Below, in pieces: positions 25,621 to 34,583 of a DNA stretch of 64,000 nucleotides (position 1 is the stretch's first letter; each line of letters opens with the position of its first letter). The notes below the pieces were generated by a model. The model was not told the DNA's origin. It did no database searches and was given only the letters and a program-made list of their open reading frames with translations. The translations under genes and the position numbers were made by a program. Source of the DNA: Geothrix sp. SG200 (GTDB lineage: Bacteria > Acidobacteriota > Holophagae > Holophagales > Holophagaceae); assembly GCF_022808935.1 (NCBI RefSeq), contig NZ_JAKZFR010000001.1:868001-932000 (forward strand), read 5' to 3'.

Positions 25621-26664
25621 ATGGCCACCGCCAAAGCCTACGCCGCCGCCTCTCCCACCTCCCCGCTGGCCCCCCACCAGATCGAGCGCCGGGCGGTGGG
25701 ACCGCACGATGTCCAGATCGAGATCGCCTACTGCGGCATCTGCCACTCGGACCTGCATCAGGTGCGCGACGAGTGGGGCGGATCCAAGTATCCGATGGTT
25801 CCCGGCCACGAGATCGTCGGGAAGATCACCGCCGTGGGCGCCCACGTGAAGGGCTTCAAGGTGGGCGACCTGGCCGGCGTGGGCTGCATGGTGGACAGCT
25901 GCCGCACCTGCCCCAGCTGCCAGCGGAAGCTCGAGCAGTTCTGCGAGAGGGGCTGCGCCTGGAGCTACAACAGCACCGAGATGGATCGCGTGACGCCCAC
26001 CTACGGCGGCTACTCGTCCAGCATCGTCGTGGACGAGGCCTTTACGCTGAAGGTCTCCCCGAAGCTGGCCCTTGCCGCCGCCGCGCCCCTGCTCTGCGCG
26101 GGCATCACCACCTACTCCCCCCTGCGCCACTGGAACACCAAGAAGGGTGACAAGGTGGGCGTGGTGGGTCTGGGCGGCCTGGGCCACATGGCTGTGAAGA
26201 TCGCCGCTGCCATGGGCGCCGAGGTGACCATGCTCAGCACCTCCAAGTCGAAGGAGGCCGACGCCCGCAAGCTCGGCGCCCACCACTTCGGCCTCACCTC
26301 GGACGACACCACCTTCAAGCGGCTGGCGGGCCAGTTCGATCTCATCATCGACACCATCTCCGCGCCCCACGACTACAACAAGTACCTGGGCCTGCTCCGG
26401 GTCGAAGGCGCCATGGTGCTGCTGGGCGTTCCGCCGGAACCCACGCCTGTGGCCGCCCACGCCCTCATCGGCGGCCGGAAGATCCTCACCGGGTCGCTCA
26501 TCGGGGGCATCCAGGAGACCCAGGAGATGCTCGACTTCTGTGCCGAGCACGGCATCGTCTCCGACATCGAGCTCATCCCGGTGCAACAGGTCAACGAGGC
26601 CTACGAGCGGATGCTGAAGAACGACGTTCGCTACCGGTTCGTGCTGGACATGAAGACATTGTGA
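25621..26664 (+). CDS. NADP-dependent zinc alcohol dehydrogenase (YahK/CAD type)
   Basis: A 347-residue medium-chain dehydrogenase reducing aldehydes to alcohols. The catalytic zinc ligands are in CGICHSDLH and GHEIVGK; the structural zinc cysteines are in VDSCRTCPSCQRKLEQFC. The cofactor loop is GLGGLGHMAVK, and the following STSKSKEAD fits NADP(H) preference, as in the YahK and cinnamyl-alcohol groups. ATG 25621 is chosen because the conserved N-terminus begins there. It is flanked by spacers of over 100 nt on both sides and looks monocistronic. Confidence 0.9.
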   Translation: MATAKAYAAASPTSPLAPHQIERRAVGPHDVQIEIAYCGICHSDLHQVRDEWGGSKYPMVPGHEIVGKITAVGAHVKGFKVGDLAGVGCMVDSCRTCPSCQRKLEQFCERGCAWSYNSTEMDRVTPTYGGYSSSIVVDEAFTLKVSPKLALAAAAPLLCAGITTYSPLRHWNTKKGDKVGVVGLGGLGHMAVKIAAAMGAEVTMLSTSKSKEADARKLGAHHFGLTSDDTTFKRLAGQFDLIIDTISAPHDYNKYLGLLRVEGAMVLLGVPPEPTPVAAHALIGGRKILTGSLIGGIQETQEMLDFCAEHGIVSDIELIPVQQVNEAYERMLKNDVRYRFVLDMKTL

Positions 26665-26773
26665 TTGAATCCGCGTAAACACAGCATGAAACAAGGAAAA
26701 AAGCGGTTGGCAGCCTGAATCTGAAGAGGTAACCTTCCCGGGCTCCCCTTCTCCTCCAGCAGGCGGAGGTCCC

Positions 26774-29332
26774 ATGCCAACCCTTGCCCCCGGCTCGTCG
26801 CTCGGTGCCTACGAGATCGTGGGCACCCTCGGCGCCGGCGGCATGGGAGAAGTCTTCCGGGCCCGGGACAGGAAGCTCGGCCGGGACGTGGCGATCAAAG
26901 TCCTGGCCGAATCCTTTGCCTCGGATCCGGCGAGGTTGCGGCGGTTCCAACAGGAAACGCGGGCGATGGCTGTCCTGTCGCATCCGAACGTCGTGCAGGT
27001 CTTCGACGCAGGGGAGCACCGCGGGCTCCCCTACCTCGTGATGGAGCTGGTGGAGGGCGAGACCCTCCGGAAGCGGATGGCCACCGGGCCCATGCCCTGG
27101 CGCCAGGCGGCGGAGCTTGCGGCGGCCGTGGCGGATGGTCTTGCCGCAGCCCACGCCAAGGGCATCATCCATCGGGACCTCAAGCCCGAGAACCTGATGC
27201 TGACCGTGGATGGTCATGTGAAGATCCTCGATTTCGGCCTGGCCAAGCTGCGAAAGGAACAGTCCGACCCGCATACGCCACGGTTGAGGCCGGGGACGCC
27301 CCAGCTGGCCGGGAGGCTCACCGAGGCGGGCCTGGTCATGGGAACCGCCGACTACATGAGTCCCGAACAGGTCCGCGGCCATGCCCTGGAAGCCCCAAGC
27401 GACCTGTTCAGCCTGGGGGTGATTCTGTGGGAGCTGGTGACGGGCGGCCACCCCTTCCGGCGGAGCACGCCTGGCGAGACCATGCGGGCCATCCTGATGA
27501 ACCGGCCGGAGCTCCCGGGTGGGAAGGAGAGGCTGCCTTCGCCCCTGGGGGGCATCCTGCGGGTCTGCCTGGCGAAGGACCCCGCCGAGCGGTTCAGGAC
27601 CGCCCGGGCCATGGCGGAGGCCCTGCGTTTCGCGGCCCGTTCGGACTTGGGGCCGCGTCCGATCCTGGGGCGCTCAGGCTATCCCTCGCAGGCACGTGGG
27701 CTCCAGTTCCTGGGCGCCGGGCTGGCCCTGGCCCTCCTGGGCACCGCAGCGGGCATCTACGCCTGGCTGCGGAGCCAGCAACCCGTCCCTGAGCTGGCGA
27801 CCAAGGCGAGAAACCTGCCCAGCGTCCTGGCCCTGCCCGCGCGGGTGTACGGCGCCGAGGAGTCGGCCTTCCTCACGGACGCGGTGCCCAACACCCTGTC
27901 CACCCTCCTCTCGAAGGTGGAAGGCCTGGACACGAAGGCACCGCCGTCCAGCTTCCAGATGGAGAAGTGGAAGGGAGACTTGGCCCGGGTCACGGAGGCC
28001 TACCATGCGGACCACCTGGTGGTCACGACCATCACGAAGAACGCCAAGCACCTGATCCTCAACGTGCAGCTGGTCGATACACGGACCTGGAAAGTGCGGT
28101 GGGGGCATCAGTACGAAGGAACTCAGGCGGACTACAACACCCTGGTACGCGACGCGGCGGAGGCCGTGGCCCGGACCCTGACCCGGGAGGAAGGGCTTGG
28201 CCCGGTCATCGTCCGGCCGACCACTGGCTCCGAGGGTGAGCTCGCCTTCGGCGAAGGGCGGCACTTCCAGTATCGGTACCGGGCGCTGGGACGGAGCCAG
28301 GACTTCGATCAGGCTGTGGCCGCCTTCGAGAAGGCCTTCCGCCTGGATCCGCGCAACAGCGAAGCCGCCGTGCAACTGGCCTGCCTGCATGGATGGCGCG
28401 CCCACGAGGCGAGCACAGTCCCGGCGGGCGAAGCCGAGCGTCAACTCGAGGCCAGGTGGGCGCGGCGGGCCCTGGAGATTGATTCTCGTAGCGGGCTGGC
28501 CTGGAGCCTCCTGGGGGCCGTGGAGGTGCAGGGGCGGCGGGAGAATCCGGATCTGGCCGTGGAATACGCGGTGAAGGGCGTGTGCCTGGCCCCGAACCAG
28601 GCCCAGGTCCACATCACCATGGCCACCATCCTGTCCGGGCCAGGGTCGGTGGAGCTCTTCATCGCCGGCGGCCGGCGATCCATGGAACTGGATCCCATGG
28701 ACCTCACCGGGCCCGCCTTCGTGGCGCTCGGTCTGGCCTGGATGGGGCGGGCCGAGGAGGCCCTGGCCATCGCGGACCGGGCCCTCCTGCGGGAACCTGA
28801 GCACGTGCTGCTCAACCACACGGTCCGGCCCTACGCCCTGGCACGACTGGGCCGGCCGGACGAGGTGGAGGCGCACATCACGCGCCTCGGCAAGCCCGTT
28901 GGCACGACGGTCCGGTTCTGGTGCGCGGTGGATCGCGGGCAGGAGGTGGAGGCCCGGGCTCTCGCGAAGGGCCTGCTGGTGCACTGGCTGGGCCCGAAGG
29001 TGCGGGCCATCGACATCGGGAACGCGGTGCTGTTCAACGCACCCTACTTGGTGAAGCTGGGGCTGACCGACGATGCCTTCCGACTCCTCCTGCGGAGCGT
29101 GGAGCTGGGTAATCCTCCTTGTCTGGATTGGCTGATGACCAACCCGGAGATGCAGCGGCTGCGCCCCGACCCTCGGTTCGCGAGGATTCTCCAGGCATCC
29201 CGGAACGGTGCGGCCATGGTGGCGGGGCAGCTCGGTCGGGCCCAGATCCGGGGGGACCTCCCGGAGTACCTGTATGGCCCCTTGGAGGACCTGCACCGTC
29301 ACATCGCGGCGGCTTCACCGCCAGGACCATGA
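26774..29332 (+). CDS. Membrane Ser/Thr protein kinase with TolB/FlgO-like sensor and TPRs
   Basis: An 852-residue eukaryote-like kinase. The kinase domain spans about 11-275: glycine loop GTLGAGGMGEVF, VAIK lysine near 42, catalytic HRDLKPEN near 132-139, DFG near 152, and GTADYMSPEQ. It appears catalytically complete. One transmembrane helix follows at about 311-333. The outside part begins with a domain that estimates components of the type seen in TolB/FlgO and CadC-like proteins (AYHADHLVVTTITKNA, LILNVQLVDTRTWKVRWGHQYEG). Several tetratricopeptide-like helices then run to the C-terminus. GGAGG precedes the ATG. It ends at a hairpin shared with the next gene. Confidence 0.9.
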   Translation: MPTLAPGSSLGAYEIVGTLGAGGMGEVFRARDRKLGRDVAIKVLAESFASDPARLRRFQQETRAMAVLSHPNVVQVFDAGEHRGLPYLVMELVEGETLRKRMATGPMPWRQAAELAAAVADGLAAAHAKGIIHRDLKPENLMLTVDGHVKILDFGLAKLRKEQSDPHTPRLRPGTPQLAGRLTEAGLVMGTADYMSPEQVRGHALEAPSDLFSLGVILWELVTGGHPFRRSTPGETMRAILMNRPELPGGKERLPSPLGGILRVCLAKDPAERFRTARAMAEALRFAARSDLGPRPILGRSGYPSQARGLQFLGAGLALALLGTAAGIYAWLRSQQPVPELATKARNLPSVLALPARVYGAEESAFLTDAVPNTLSTLLSKVEGLDTKAPPSSFQMEKWKGDLARVTEAYHADHLVVTTITKNAKHLILNVQLVDTRTWKVRWGHQYEGTQADYNTLVRDAAEAVARTLTREEGLGPVIVRPTTGSEGELAFGEGRHFQYRYRALGRSQDFDQAVAAFEKAFRLDPRNSEAAVQLACLHGWRAHEASTVPAGEAERQLEARWARRALEIDSRSGLAWSLLGAVEVQGRRENPDLAVEYAVKGVCLAPNQAQVHITMATILSGPGSVELFIAGGRRSMELDPMDLTGPAFVALGLAWMGRAEEALAIADRALLREPEHVLLNHTVRPYALARLGRPDEVEAHITRLGKPVGTTVRFWCAVDRGQEVEARALAKGLLVHWLGPKVRAIDIGNAVLFNAPYLVKLGLTDDAFRLLLRSVELGNPPCLDWLMTNPEMQRLRPDPRFARILQASRNGAAMVAGQLGRAQIRGDLPEYLYGPLEDLHRHIAAASPPGP

Positions 29333-29359
29333 GAAGCGCCCCGCGGGGCGGGGCGCTTC
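29333..29359. terminator. 12-bp perfect hairpin between convergent genes
   Basis: GAAGCGCCCCGC (29333-29344) pairs fully with GCGGGGCGCTTC (29348-29359) around a GGG loop. It begins directly after the kinase stop codon and lies just past the stop of the convergent gene. No T run follows on either strand. Confidence 0.6.
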
Positions 29360-29375
29360 GGGGCGGAACCAGCGG

Positions 29376-29936
29376 CTACCGGTACTGGAACACCAGGTCC
29401 AGGGTGGCGGGTCCACCCTTGGTGCCGTTCTGCCAGGGGGTGATCGTGATGTCCTCGATGACGCCCTTCTGCAGGTCGAGGTTCAGCAGCTTGGGATTGA
29501 ACAGCAGCTCCCAGTTGGTGGCCTGGCCCATGGCCATCACGCACCCATTCTTCAAGGCCTCGGGACGGGTGCCAAAAGCGGGGATGGTGCCGTTGACCTG
29601 GTGCACCAGCGCCGTGGCCCAGGGCGAACCATCGCGGATCAGCGGATCGTTGGGCAGGAGCGCCAGCAGCTGGACGCCGCGATGGATGATCGTCGACCCG
29701 GCGGGTCCCACCTGCATGGGATGCCGCGCGTCGACCACCGTGAGGGTGGTTCCCTCAGGCAGGGCCCTCTGGAGGTCGGCCAGCTGGTCCTGGCTGCGGC
29801 CATAGTCGCAGACGACGCCGAAATGGGTTTTCCCCTGGTAGATGAGGCCCGCTGCCTTCACCACAGGGCCGAAGTCCTCGGCGGCGAGCGTGGCAGTGAG
29901 GGCAGCCAGGGCGAGCAAAGTGGTGGGTCGGAACAT
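29376..29936 (-). CDS. Small exported protein of unknown function
   Basis: A 186-residue protein with a signal peptide (TTLLALAALTATLAA). ATG 29936 is chosen because GGAGG lies six bases upstream and the signal peptide starts there. The mature part is beta-rich (HFGVVCDYGRSQDQLADLQRAL; TLTVVDARHPMQVGP; CVMAMGQATNWELLFNP) and ends LDLVFQYR. I do not recognise the family. It lies between a membrane kinase and a membrane transcription factor, so it could be part of the same signalling locus, but nothing in the sequence proves this. Confidence 0.6.
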   Translation of the reverse strand: MFRPTTLLALAALTATLAAEDFGPVVKAAGLIYQGKTHFGVVCDYGRSQDQLADLQRALPEGTTLTVVDARHPMQVGPAGSTIIHRGVQLLALLPNDPLIRDGSPWATALVHQVNGTIPAFGTRPEALKNGCVMAMGQATNWELLFNPKLLNLDLQKGVIEDITITPWQNGTKGGPATLDLVFQYR

Positions 29937-30203
29937 GGACCACCTCCATGAATGGGACCCGGACCGATCCGGGTGGCGCCGAGCCGGTGCTGCGGCGAAA
30001 AAAAATCTCGGAAAGACCACCTCTCCCCGCCATAACCGATGGCTTACGATGTAATTGCATAAAAATATCGAGTTGTTACGACCGATTCAATGCGGGACAG
30101 ACTTGATCTCTTCTGGAGAAGAGGCCGGTTAGATCCGGGTGAGATCGGATGTTGATGAACGGCTGACCGGTCCCATACTTGCCACGCCTCCCAGGAGCGT
30201 CGG

Positions 30204-31163
30204 ATGACCCGGCTGGCCTTTGGCGGATTCGAGCTGGACCCCCACACTGGCGAACTCTGGAAGGGCGAGGATTGCGTCCGGATCCAGGACCAGCCCCTCA
30301 AGCTGCTGCTCTGCCTGCTCGAGAGGCCGGGCCAGATTGTGGGGCGCGAGGAACTCCAGAAGCGGGTCTGGTCCGGAGACATCCACGTGGGCTTCGAGGA
30401 TGGTCTCAATGCGGCCGCCTGGCGCCTCCGCCAGGTGCTTGGGGACTCCGCGGACGCCCCCGCCTTCATCGAGACAATCCCCCGCAAGGGCTACCGCTTC
30501 GTGGGGAAGGTGGTCCCCCTCCCAGGCAAGCCCCCTCCGCCCTCCGGATCCTTCCCAATGCCGGTGTTCAGGCCTCCTTCGAACTCCGGGATGGACGCAT
30601 TCACTCCCACTCGAGGCCGTCGACCGTGGCGTCCCTGGACCTTGTGGTTGGGGGCCGTCCTCGGGCTGGTTTTTTTGGGCGCCGGTGTGATGCTCTGGGG
30701 GGTCATGAGGACGCACATGGTGACCCTGGTCGTCACTCCGCTGTCCAACGCCACCGGCGACCCTGCCGTGGACTACTTCGCCTTCGCCCTGTCCCGACAG
30801 CTCGCGCAGGACCTTGCGAACGCCCCGAACCTCGACGTCCAGTCCGCCGAAACGCCCGACTCGGAGAGGTCTTTGCCAAAGGCGGCGCTGATCCTCACCT
30901 GGACCTTGGAACGGGAAGACCGGGGGTACCGCATCCACCTGAACCTGAGGGATGCCCAGGGGCGCAACCGGGGCGACCGCACCTTCTCCGTCCCGCCGGA
31001 GGAACTGCACCAGGTCCACAAGACCATCGCCGACTACCTGGCCCAGCAGGTGACAGGGCAGGTAACAGGGCAGACCGCGCGGGCGAGGGTGGCGCCGCAC
31101 ATGGGCGCGGAGGCCGAGGTCAGGCCGGCGGGATGGGCAGGCCGTGCTGGCGGAGGAAGCTGA
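30204..31163 (+). CDS. CadC/ToxR-like membrane winged-helix regulator
   Basis: A 319-residue one-component regulator. Residues about 1-100 are an OmpR/PhoB winged helix (LKLLLCLLERPGQIVGREEL, then NAAAWRLRQVLGD and IETIPRKGYRFVG). A proline-rich linker leads to one transmembrane helix at about 147-172. The outside domain begins VTLVVTPLSNATGDPAVDYFA and is of the TolB/FlgO-like type also found in the kinase at 26774. The TPRs that usually follow in this family are missing. GGAG precedes ATG 30204. The 3' end overlaps the next gene convergently by 44 nt. Confidence 0.85.
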   Translation: MTRLAFGGFELDPHTGELWKGEDCVRIQDQPLKLLLCLLERPGQIVGREELQKRVWSGDIHVGFEDGLNAAAWRLRQVLGDSADAPAFIETIPRKGYRFVGKVVPLPGKPPPPSGSFPMPVFRPPSNSGMDAFTPTRGRRPWRPWTLWLGAVLGLVFLGAGVMLWGVMRTHMVTLVVTPLSNATGDPAVDYFAFALSRQLAQDLANAPNLDVQSAETPDSERSLPKAALILTWTLEREDRGYRIHLNLRDAQGRNRGDRTFSVPPEELHQVHKTIADYLAQQVTGQVTGQTARARVAPHMGAEAEVRPAGWAGRAGGGS

Positions 31164-31485
31164 GCTTGTCCCAGTAGCCGCGCTGGAAGGCGATCCTCCC
31201 CTCCACCACGCGGAAGAAGCCGCAGCCACGCAGGCCCAGGGGATCGCGCCACTCGAGGATCGCCCACTCGCCGTCCTCGAAGAGGTTCTCCACCAGGCAC
31301 ACCATCTCCGCCGCCGCGAACTCCCGCGCGAACATGGCCCGAATCGCCTCCCGGCCCGCTACCGGAGCTTCGGCCACCTGGTGGTTCACCGCGTCCTCGT
31401 GGTACATGGCGGCCAAGGCCTCGGCATCGCCGCGGTTGAAGGCCTCGACCCAGGTGGAGACCAGGCTTTTCGGGGTGAGTGGCAC
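31120..31485 (-). CDS. SnoaL-like (NTF2 fold) protein
   Basis: A 121-residue protein of the SnoaL/ketosteroid-isomerase-like fold: VSTWVEAFNRGDAEALAAMY, DAVNHQVAEAPVAGREAIRA, and a closing aromatic strand GFFRVVEGRIAFQRGYWD. These proteins bind or isomerise small molecules; the substrate here is unknown. GTG 31485 is the start, with GGAG five bases upstream. It is the last of three genes on the minus strand and is 21 nt from the DUF1572 gene. Confidence 0.82.
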   Translation of the reverse strand: MPLTPKSLVSTWVEAFNRGDAEALAAMYHEDAVNHQVAEAPVAGREAIRAMFAREFAAAEMVCLVENLFEDGEWAILEWRDPLGLRGCGFFRVVEGRIAFQRGYWDKLSFLRQHGLPIPPA

Positions 31486-31506
31486 GGGGACTCCGGGGCG
31501 TAGGCG

Positions 31507-32046
31507 TCAGGCCTGGGACTGGTCCTTCATCTTGGCCGCGTTAAAGGCCGCGCTACCACCCCTGGCGACGCTGAGCGACTGCCATGGGCCGGGGGCCATG
31601 TGCTTCGCGAGGAAGACCATCTGGCCCGCGTGGTAGGGGTAGTGGGCGAGCTGGCGGTTGATGGCCTCGAGCACGGTATGAGGCTCGTGCCGGATGGTCA
31701 CCACGCGGTCGAGGTCGGCGGCGGTGAGGTTTTCCAGGGCATCAAAGAGGCAAGCCCAGCCCCGTTCCCAGCGGTCGCGCAGGGCCCGCGGGTCGAAAGT
31801 CCCGGGATCCTCGAACTCGGTGTCGCGGTGGCGGTCAGGCTTCTCGCCATCGGTGGTCAGGAAGTCGGTCCAGCGGGAGAGCATGTTGCCCGAGAGGTGC
31901 AGCATCAGCGTGGCCAGGCTGTTGGATTCCGGGTCCAGCCGGTGGGTCCAGCGTTCCACGGGCACCTGCGCGAGGGCGCGGTCGCACTGGATGCGCGCTT
32001 CGCGGAAGCGCTTGAGGACATCGGCCAGGTAGAGGTCGCCGTTCAA
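31507..32046 (-). CDS. DUF1572 / DinB-superfamily protein
   Basis: A 179-residue four-helix-bundle protein. LATLMLHLSGNMLSRW, then EAINRQLAHYPYHAGQMVFL, place histidines at the DinB metal-binding positions. Members of this group are thought to bind a divalent metal and some act as thiol-dependent transferases; the function here is unknown. The start is TTG 32046, supported by AGGAG six bases upstream, and it overlaps the acetyltransferase stop by 4 nt, so the pair is cotranslated. Confidence 0.8.
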   Translation of the reverse strand: MNGDLYLADVLKRFREARIQCDRALAQVPVERWTHRLDPESNSLATLMLHLSGNMLSRWTDFLTTDGEKPDRHRDTEFEDPGTFDPRALRDRWERGWACLFDALENLTAADLDRVVTIRHEPHTVLEAINRQLAHYPYHAGQMVFLAKHMAPGPWQSLSVARGGSAAFNAAKMKDQSQA

Positions 32047-32612
32047 GGGAAGCTCCTGAGAGGGGTGTCGGGCTGGGTTGAGTCTGGATCCGCGTCAGGA
32101 AAGGGGCCGGTGGGAGGGACGAGGGGCTTCGACATCCGCCGGAACTCGATCCGGATGTCCTCGAAGTCATGGGATTCCACGCCCGTTTCGGTGTAACCCA
32201 GGCCTCGGTAGAAGCGGATGGCGCGGGCATTGCCCGTGTAGACCACCAGCCAGGCGGACGGAGCGTTTCCGGTCTTCATCGCCGCTTCGCCCGCTTGCAT
32301 GAGCCGCTGCCCGATCCCGCTCTGGATCAGGTCTGGATCCACGTAGAGCTTCTGGACCTGCCAGGCCTCCGTGCCTCCTGCCTTCAGCTTCAGGAAGCCC
32401 TGGAGACAGCCCTCCGCTTCGGCCACGAAGTAGAGGTTGGCCGCCTTGGCCAGGCTTCCGGCGATCTTCCCGGCGGAGTACGTCCCGTCCAGATACCGGG
32501 CCAGCACGTCATCCCTGAACAGCGCCCCGAAGGCCCAGGAGAAGCTCTTCCGGCCCAGGGAGTCGATGGCTTCGGCATCTCCCGCGACCCCGCCTCGTAC
32601 CGTCGTGTTCAT
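32043..32612 (-). CDS. GNAT-family N-acetyltransferase
   Basis: A 189-residue acetyl-CoA-dependent acetyltransferase. The central part reads QKLYVDPDLIQSGIGQRLMQAG, the acetyl-CoA pyrophosphate loop (Q/RxxGxG/A), followed by NARAIRFYRGLGYTETG, the usual C-terminal motif. The acceptor is unknown. ATG 32612 has GAGG upstream. A Fur-box-like palindrome lies about 32-46 bp before the start. It is the first gene of the small minus-strand operon. Confidence 0.85.
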   Translation of the reverse strand: MNTTVRGGVAGDAEAIDSLGRKSFSWAFGALFRDDVLARYLDGTYSAGKIAGSLAKAANLYFVAEAEGCLQGFLKLKAGGTEAWQVQKLYVDPDLIQSGIGQRLMQAGEAAMKTGNAPSAWLVVYTGNARAIRFYRGLGYTETGVESHDFEDIRIEFRRMSKPLVPPTGPFPDADPDSTQPDTPLRSFP

Positions 32613-32643
32613 CAAAGACACCTCGATAAGGAAACGGCGAGGT

Positions 32644-32658
32644 TGAGAACGATTCTCG
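32644..32658 (-). promoter_or_regulatory. Fur-box-like palindrome upstream of the acetyltransferase gene
   Basis: TGAGAACGATTCTCG is a 7-1-7 imperfect inverted repeat with a perfect GAGAA/TTCTC core, similar to Fur-family operators of the TGAGAATGATTCTCA kind. It stands in the promoter region of the GNAT gene. The match is suggestive only; no iron gene lies next to it. Confidence 0.35.
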
Positions 32659-32731
32659 ATCACCTCAGCCTGGATTCGAGGATGCCGCTCTGTCTGGAGT
32701 CGAGCCACCCGACTCTTGCGGTGTTTGACGA

Positions 32732-33280
32732 TCAGACAACTTTCGCACCGACCGGCCGGGCGAATCCCGATCGGACCCGCCGAACCAGCACCGGCACGAC
32801 GAGCATGGCGCCGAGGACAATCCACATGGTGGTGTTCGGGTTCCTGATCCACGTGTTCAGGCGCAGGGTCGTGAGGGCGATGACCGCGTAATAGAGCATG
32901 TCGCCCGCGATGGCGAAGGCCCAGCCCGCCAGGAAGCCGTGACCCGCGGCCAGGGCCGCGCTCCGGCCGGTCATGGGATCCACGCCGAAGGCGATCATCA
33001 CGAGGGAGATTGGCCCTGCGCCGGGGCCGCCGACATGCGCGGCGCTACGGGCCATGGCCTCCCGCATGGCCGCGCCGAACCGGGCCAGGAACGTCACCCG
33101 CCGCCCCAGCGCCACGAACAGCCGCAGCACGGGCTCGAAAGCGAGGGCCAGCAGCACGTCCGACACGAAGTACAGCCCTGCCGTCAGGGGCCAGGCCAGC
33201 CCCTTGGACTGCGCCAGCAGCACCCCCGCCGGAATCCCGCCCCCAACGGGGAGCAGGAAGAGGAGGAGGACGGAAAGCAT
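32732..33280 (-). CDS. Small integral membrane protein, unknown function
   Basis: A 182-residue protein with about four to five hydrophobic segments: N-terminal VLLLFLLPVGGGIPAGVLLA, LYFVSDVLLALAFEPVLRLF, a GPISLVMIAFGV segment, FAIAGDMLYYAVIALTTLRL, and MWIVLGAMLVVPVLV. The pattern suggests a small membrane protein. I do not recognise the family and see no catalytic motif. It lies upstream of the acetyltransferase operon on the same strand with a 119-nt gap. Confidence 0.6.
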   Translation of the reverse strand: MLSVLLLFLLPVGGGIPAGVLLAQSKGLAWPLTAGLYFVSDVLLALAFEPVLRLFVALGRRVTFLARFGAAMREAMARSAAHVGGPGAGPISLVMIAFGVDPMTGRSAALAAGHGFLAGWAFAIAGDMLYYAVIALTTLRLNTWIRNPNTTMWIVLGAMLVVPVLVRRVRSGFARPVGAKVV

Positions 33281-33340
33281 GAACCCATGCTACCCCGCCC
33301 GACAGCCAGGGCCTGGTGCCAATGGAAGGGTGGCAGGCTC

Positions 33341-33565
33341 TCAGCCCCGAGTGCCCCTCGGATCGAGAGACCTCGGATAGGTTCGCTCCTCCTGGATCTG
33401 GCCATCCTCCTTGTGGATCTTCACGGAACCCGGGTGGTCGTGCATGTAGGCACGCATCTGCCCGATCGCGTCCGCCTTGGTCATCGCATGGACGACTGGC
33501 CGGCTGCTTCCTTCAGGCTTGAGGTTCCAGGCGTTACCTTCCTTGGCGAGGTGATAGTTTTTCAT
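33341..33565 (-). CDS. DUF2188 domain protein
   Basis: A 74-residue protein with the DUF2188 pattern: NYHLAKEGNAWNLKPEGSS, a middle TKADAIGQMRAYMHDHPG helix and a final VKIHKEDGQIQEERTYP strand pair. Such proteins are small, common and uncharacterised. The gene stands alone, with an AGGAGGA sequence a few bases upstream of ATG 33565. Confidence 0.75.
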   Translation of the reverse strand: MKNYHLAKEGNAWNLKPEGSSRPVVHAMTKADAIGQMRAYMHDHPGSVKIHKEDGQIQEERTYPRSLDPRGTRG

Positions 33566-33689
33566 ATCGTCCTCCTCATGTGGCTATCGCCGGTGCTGAA
33601 GATAGGCCTTTCCTGCAGCATGGCCAATGAAGCTTCCACACCCCTTCCGCGGTGATCCTCGAACTGGGTCTCCGTGCTGCCCGAGGTCT

Positions 33690-34328
33690 TCAATGCCTGG
33701 AAACAACGGGTGGCGTCACCTTGAAGACGCAGGCAGGAACCAGATCCATGCCCAGGTACTTGGCGCAGATCGCCCGATGATGGCCATCGAATCGGAACAT
33801 CCTGTAGGGGAGATCGAACTCGGCCACATCCGCCAGGAAGACCGGTCGACGGATCCCATCCCTTTCGACGCTCCGGGCGAGCAGCCGGAACGCCTCTGCC
33901 TTCGCCAAAGCGGAAGCCAGGGTCCGTCCGTGGTTCCCGATCTGGATGTCCTGGATATAGCGGGTCTGTTCCAGGTGAGCCCCGTTTGCACGCAGCACTT
34001 CCAGGTAGACCTCATTCTCCTCGCGGTTCTTTTCCAATACCGAATCGACCGGTATCCATAGGGCGTCGACACGGGTGAGGCTCGGAGTTTCATAGTGCTT
34101 GGCGACCACGGAGGAGGCCTTGCGCCAGTCTCTTTCGAATTTCACGTGGGTTCTTGGCCATGCAAGCGCAAGTAATGCCTTGGCTTGCATGGTGAGGGAA
34201 GGCGGTTGTTGGCCGGGGTCGATTTCGCATGGTTTTCTGGAAATCATCTGGAGCACAGACCTCCCTTTCGAGTTCTTCCCGGTGGAGTCATCAAGCCTGA
34301 GTTGCTTGACTATGACTTGCAACACCAT
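33690..34328 (-). CDS. ParB/sulfiredoxin-fold (DGHHR) protein
   Basis: A 212-residue protein whose C-terminal part reads RPVFLADVAEFDLPYRMFRF, then DGHHRAICAKYLGMDLVPACV. The GHHR box followed by an A..LG..xVPA helix is the signature of the ParB-N/sulfiredoxin fold, which binds nucleotides. The N-terminal half (about 100 residues) is not recognised. No ParA, partition site or DndB gene is nearby. The DNA here has lower GC than the surroundings, which suggests acquisition. ATG 34328 is used; ATG 34247 is an alternative. Confidence 0.6.
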   Translation of the reverse strand: MVLQVIVKQLRLDDSTGKNSKGRSVLQMISRKPCEIDPGQQPPSLTMQAKALLALAWPRTHVKFERDWRKASSVVAKHYETPSLTRVDALWIPVDSVLEKNREENEVYLEVLRANGAHLEQTRYIQDIQIGNHGRTLASALAKAEAFRLLARSVERDGIRRPVFLADVAEFDLPYRMFRFDGHHRAICAKYLGMDLVPACVFKVTPPVVSRH

Positions 34329-34583
34329 AAGTCTAATAGGAAATAATCTGCATTAAGTAGAAATCTGGCCGGTTTTCCGGTTACACCTGGATCGGGTCTG
34401 TCGGATCCGTTGGCGCCGGACGTGAGAACCCACCCGACCTTGGGGGATTCCATCACCCTTTCGGGCGCATGGATTCAGTCGGCAGGCTGAGTCCGGCCCA
34501 CAGGCGACCGCCGGCAGGCTGGCCCGTCTATGAAGCGTCGCGGAGTTTTGTTGCGACCTCTCAGAGGCTCTTAGGCGGGAGGC

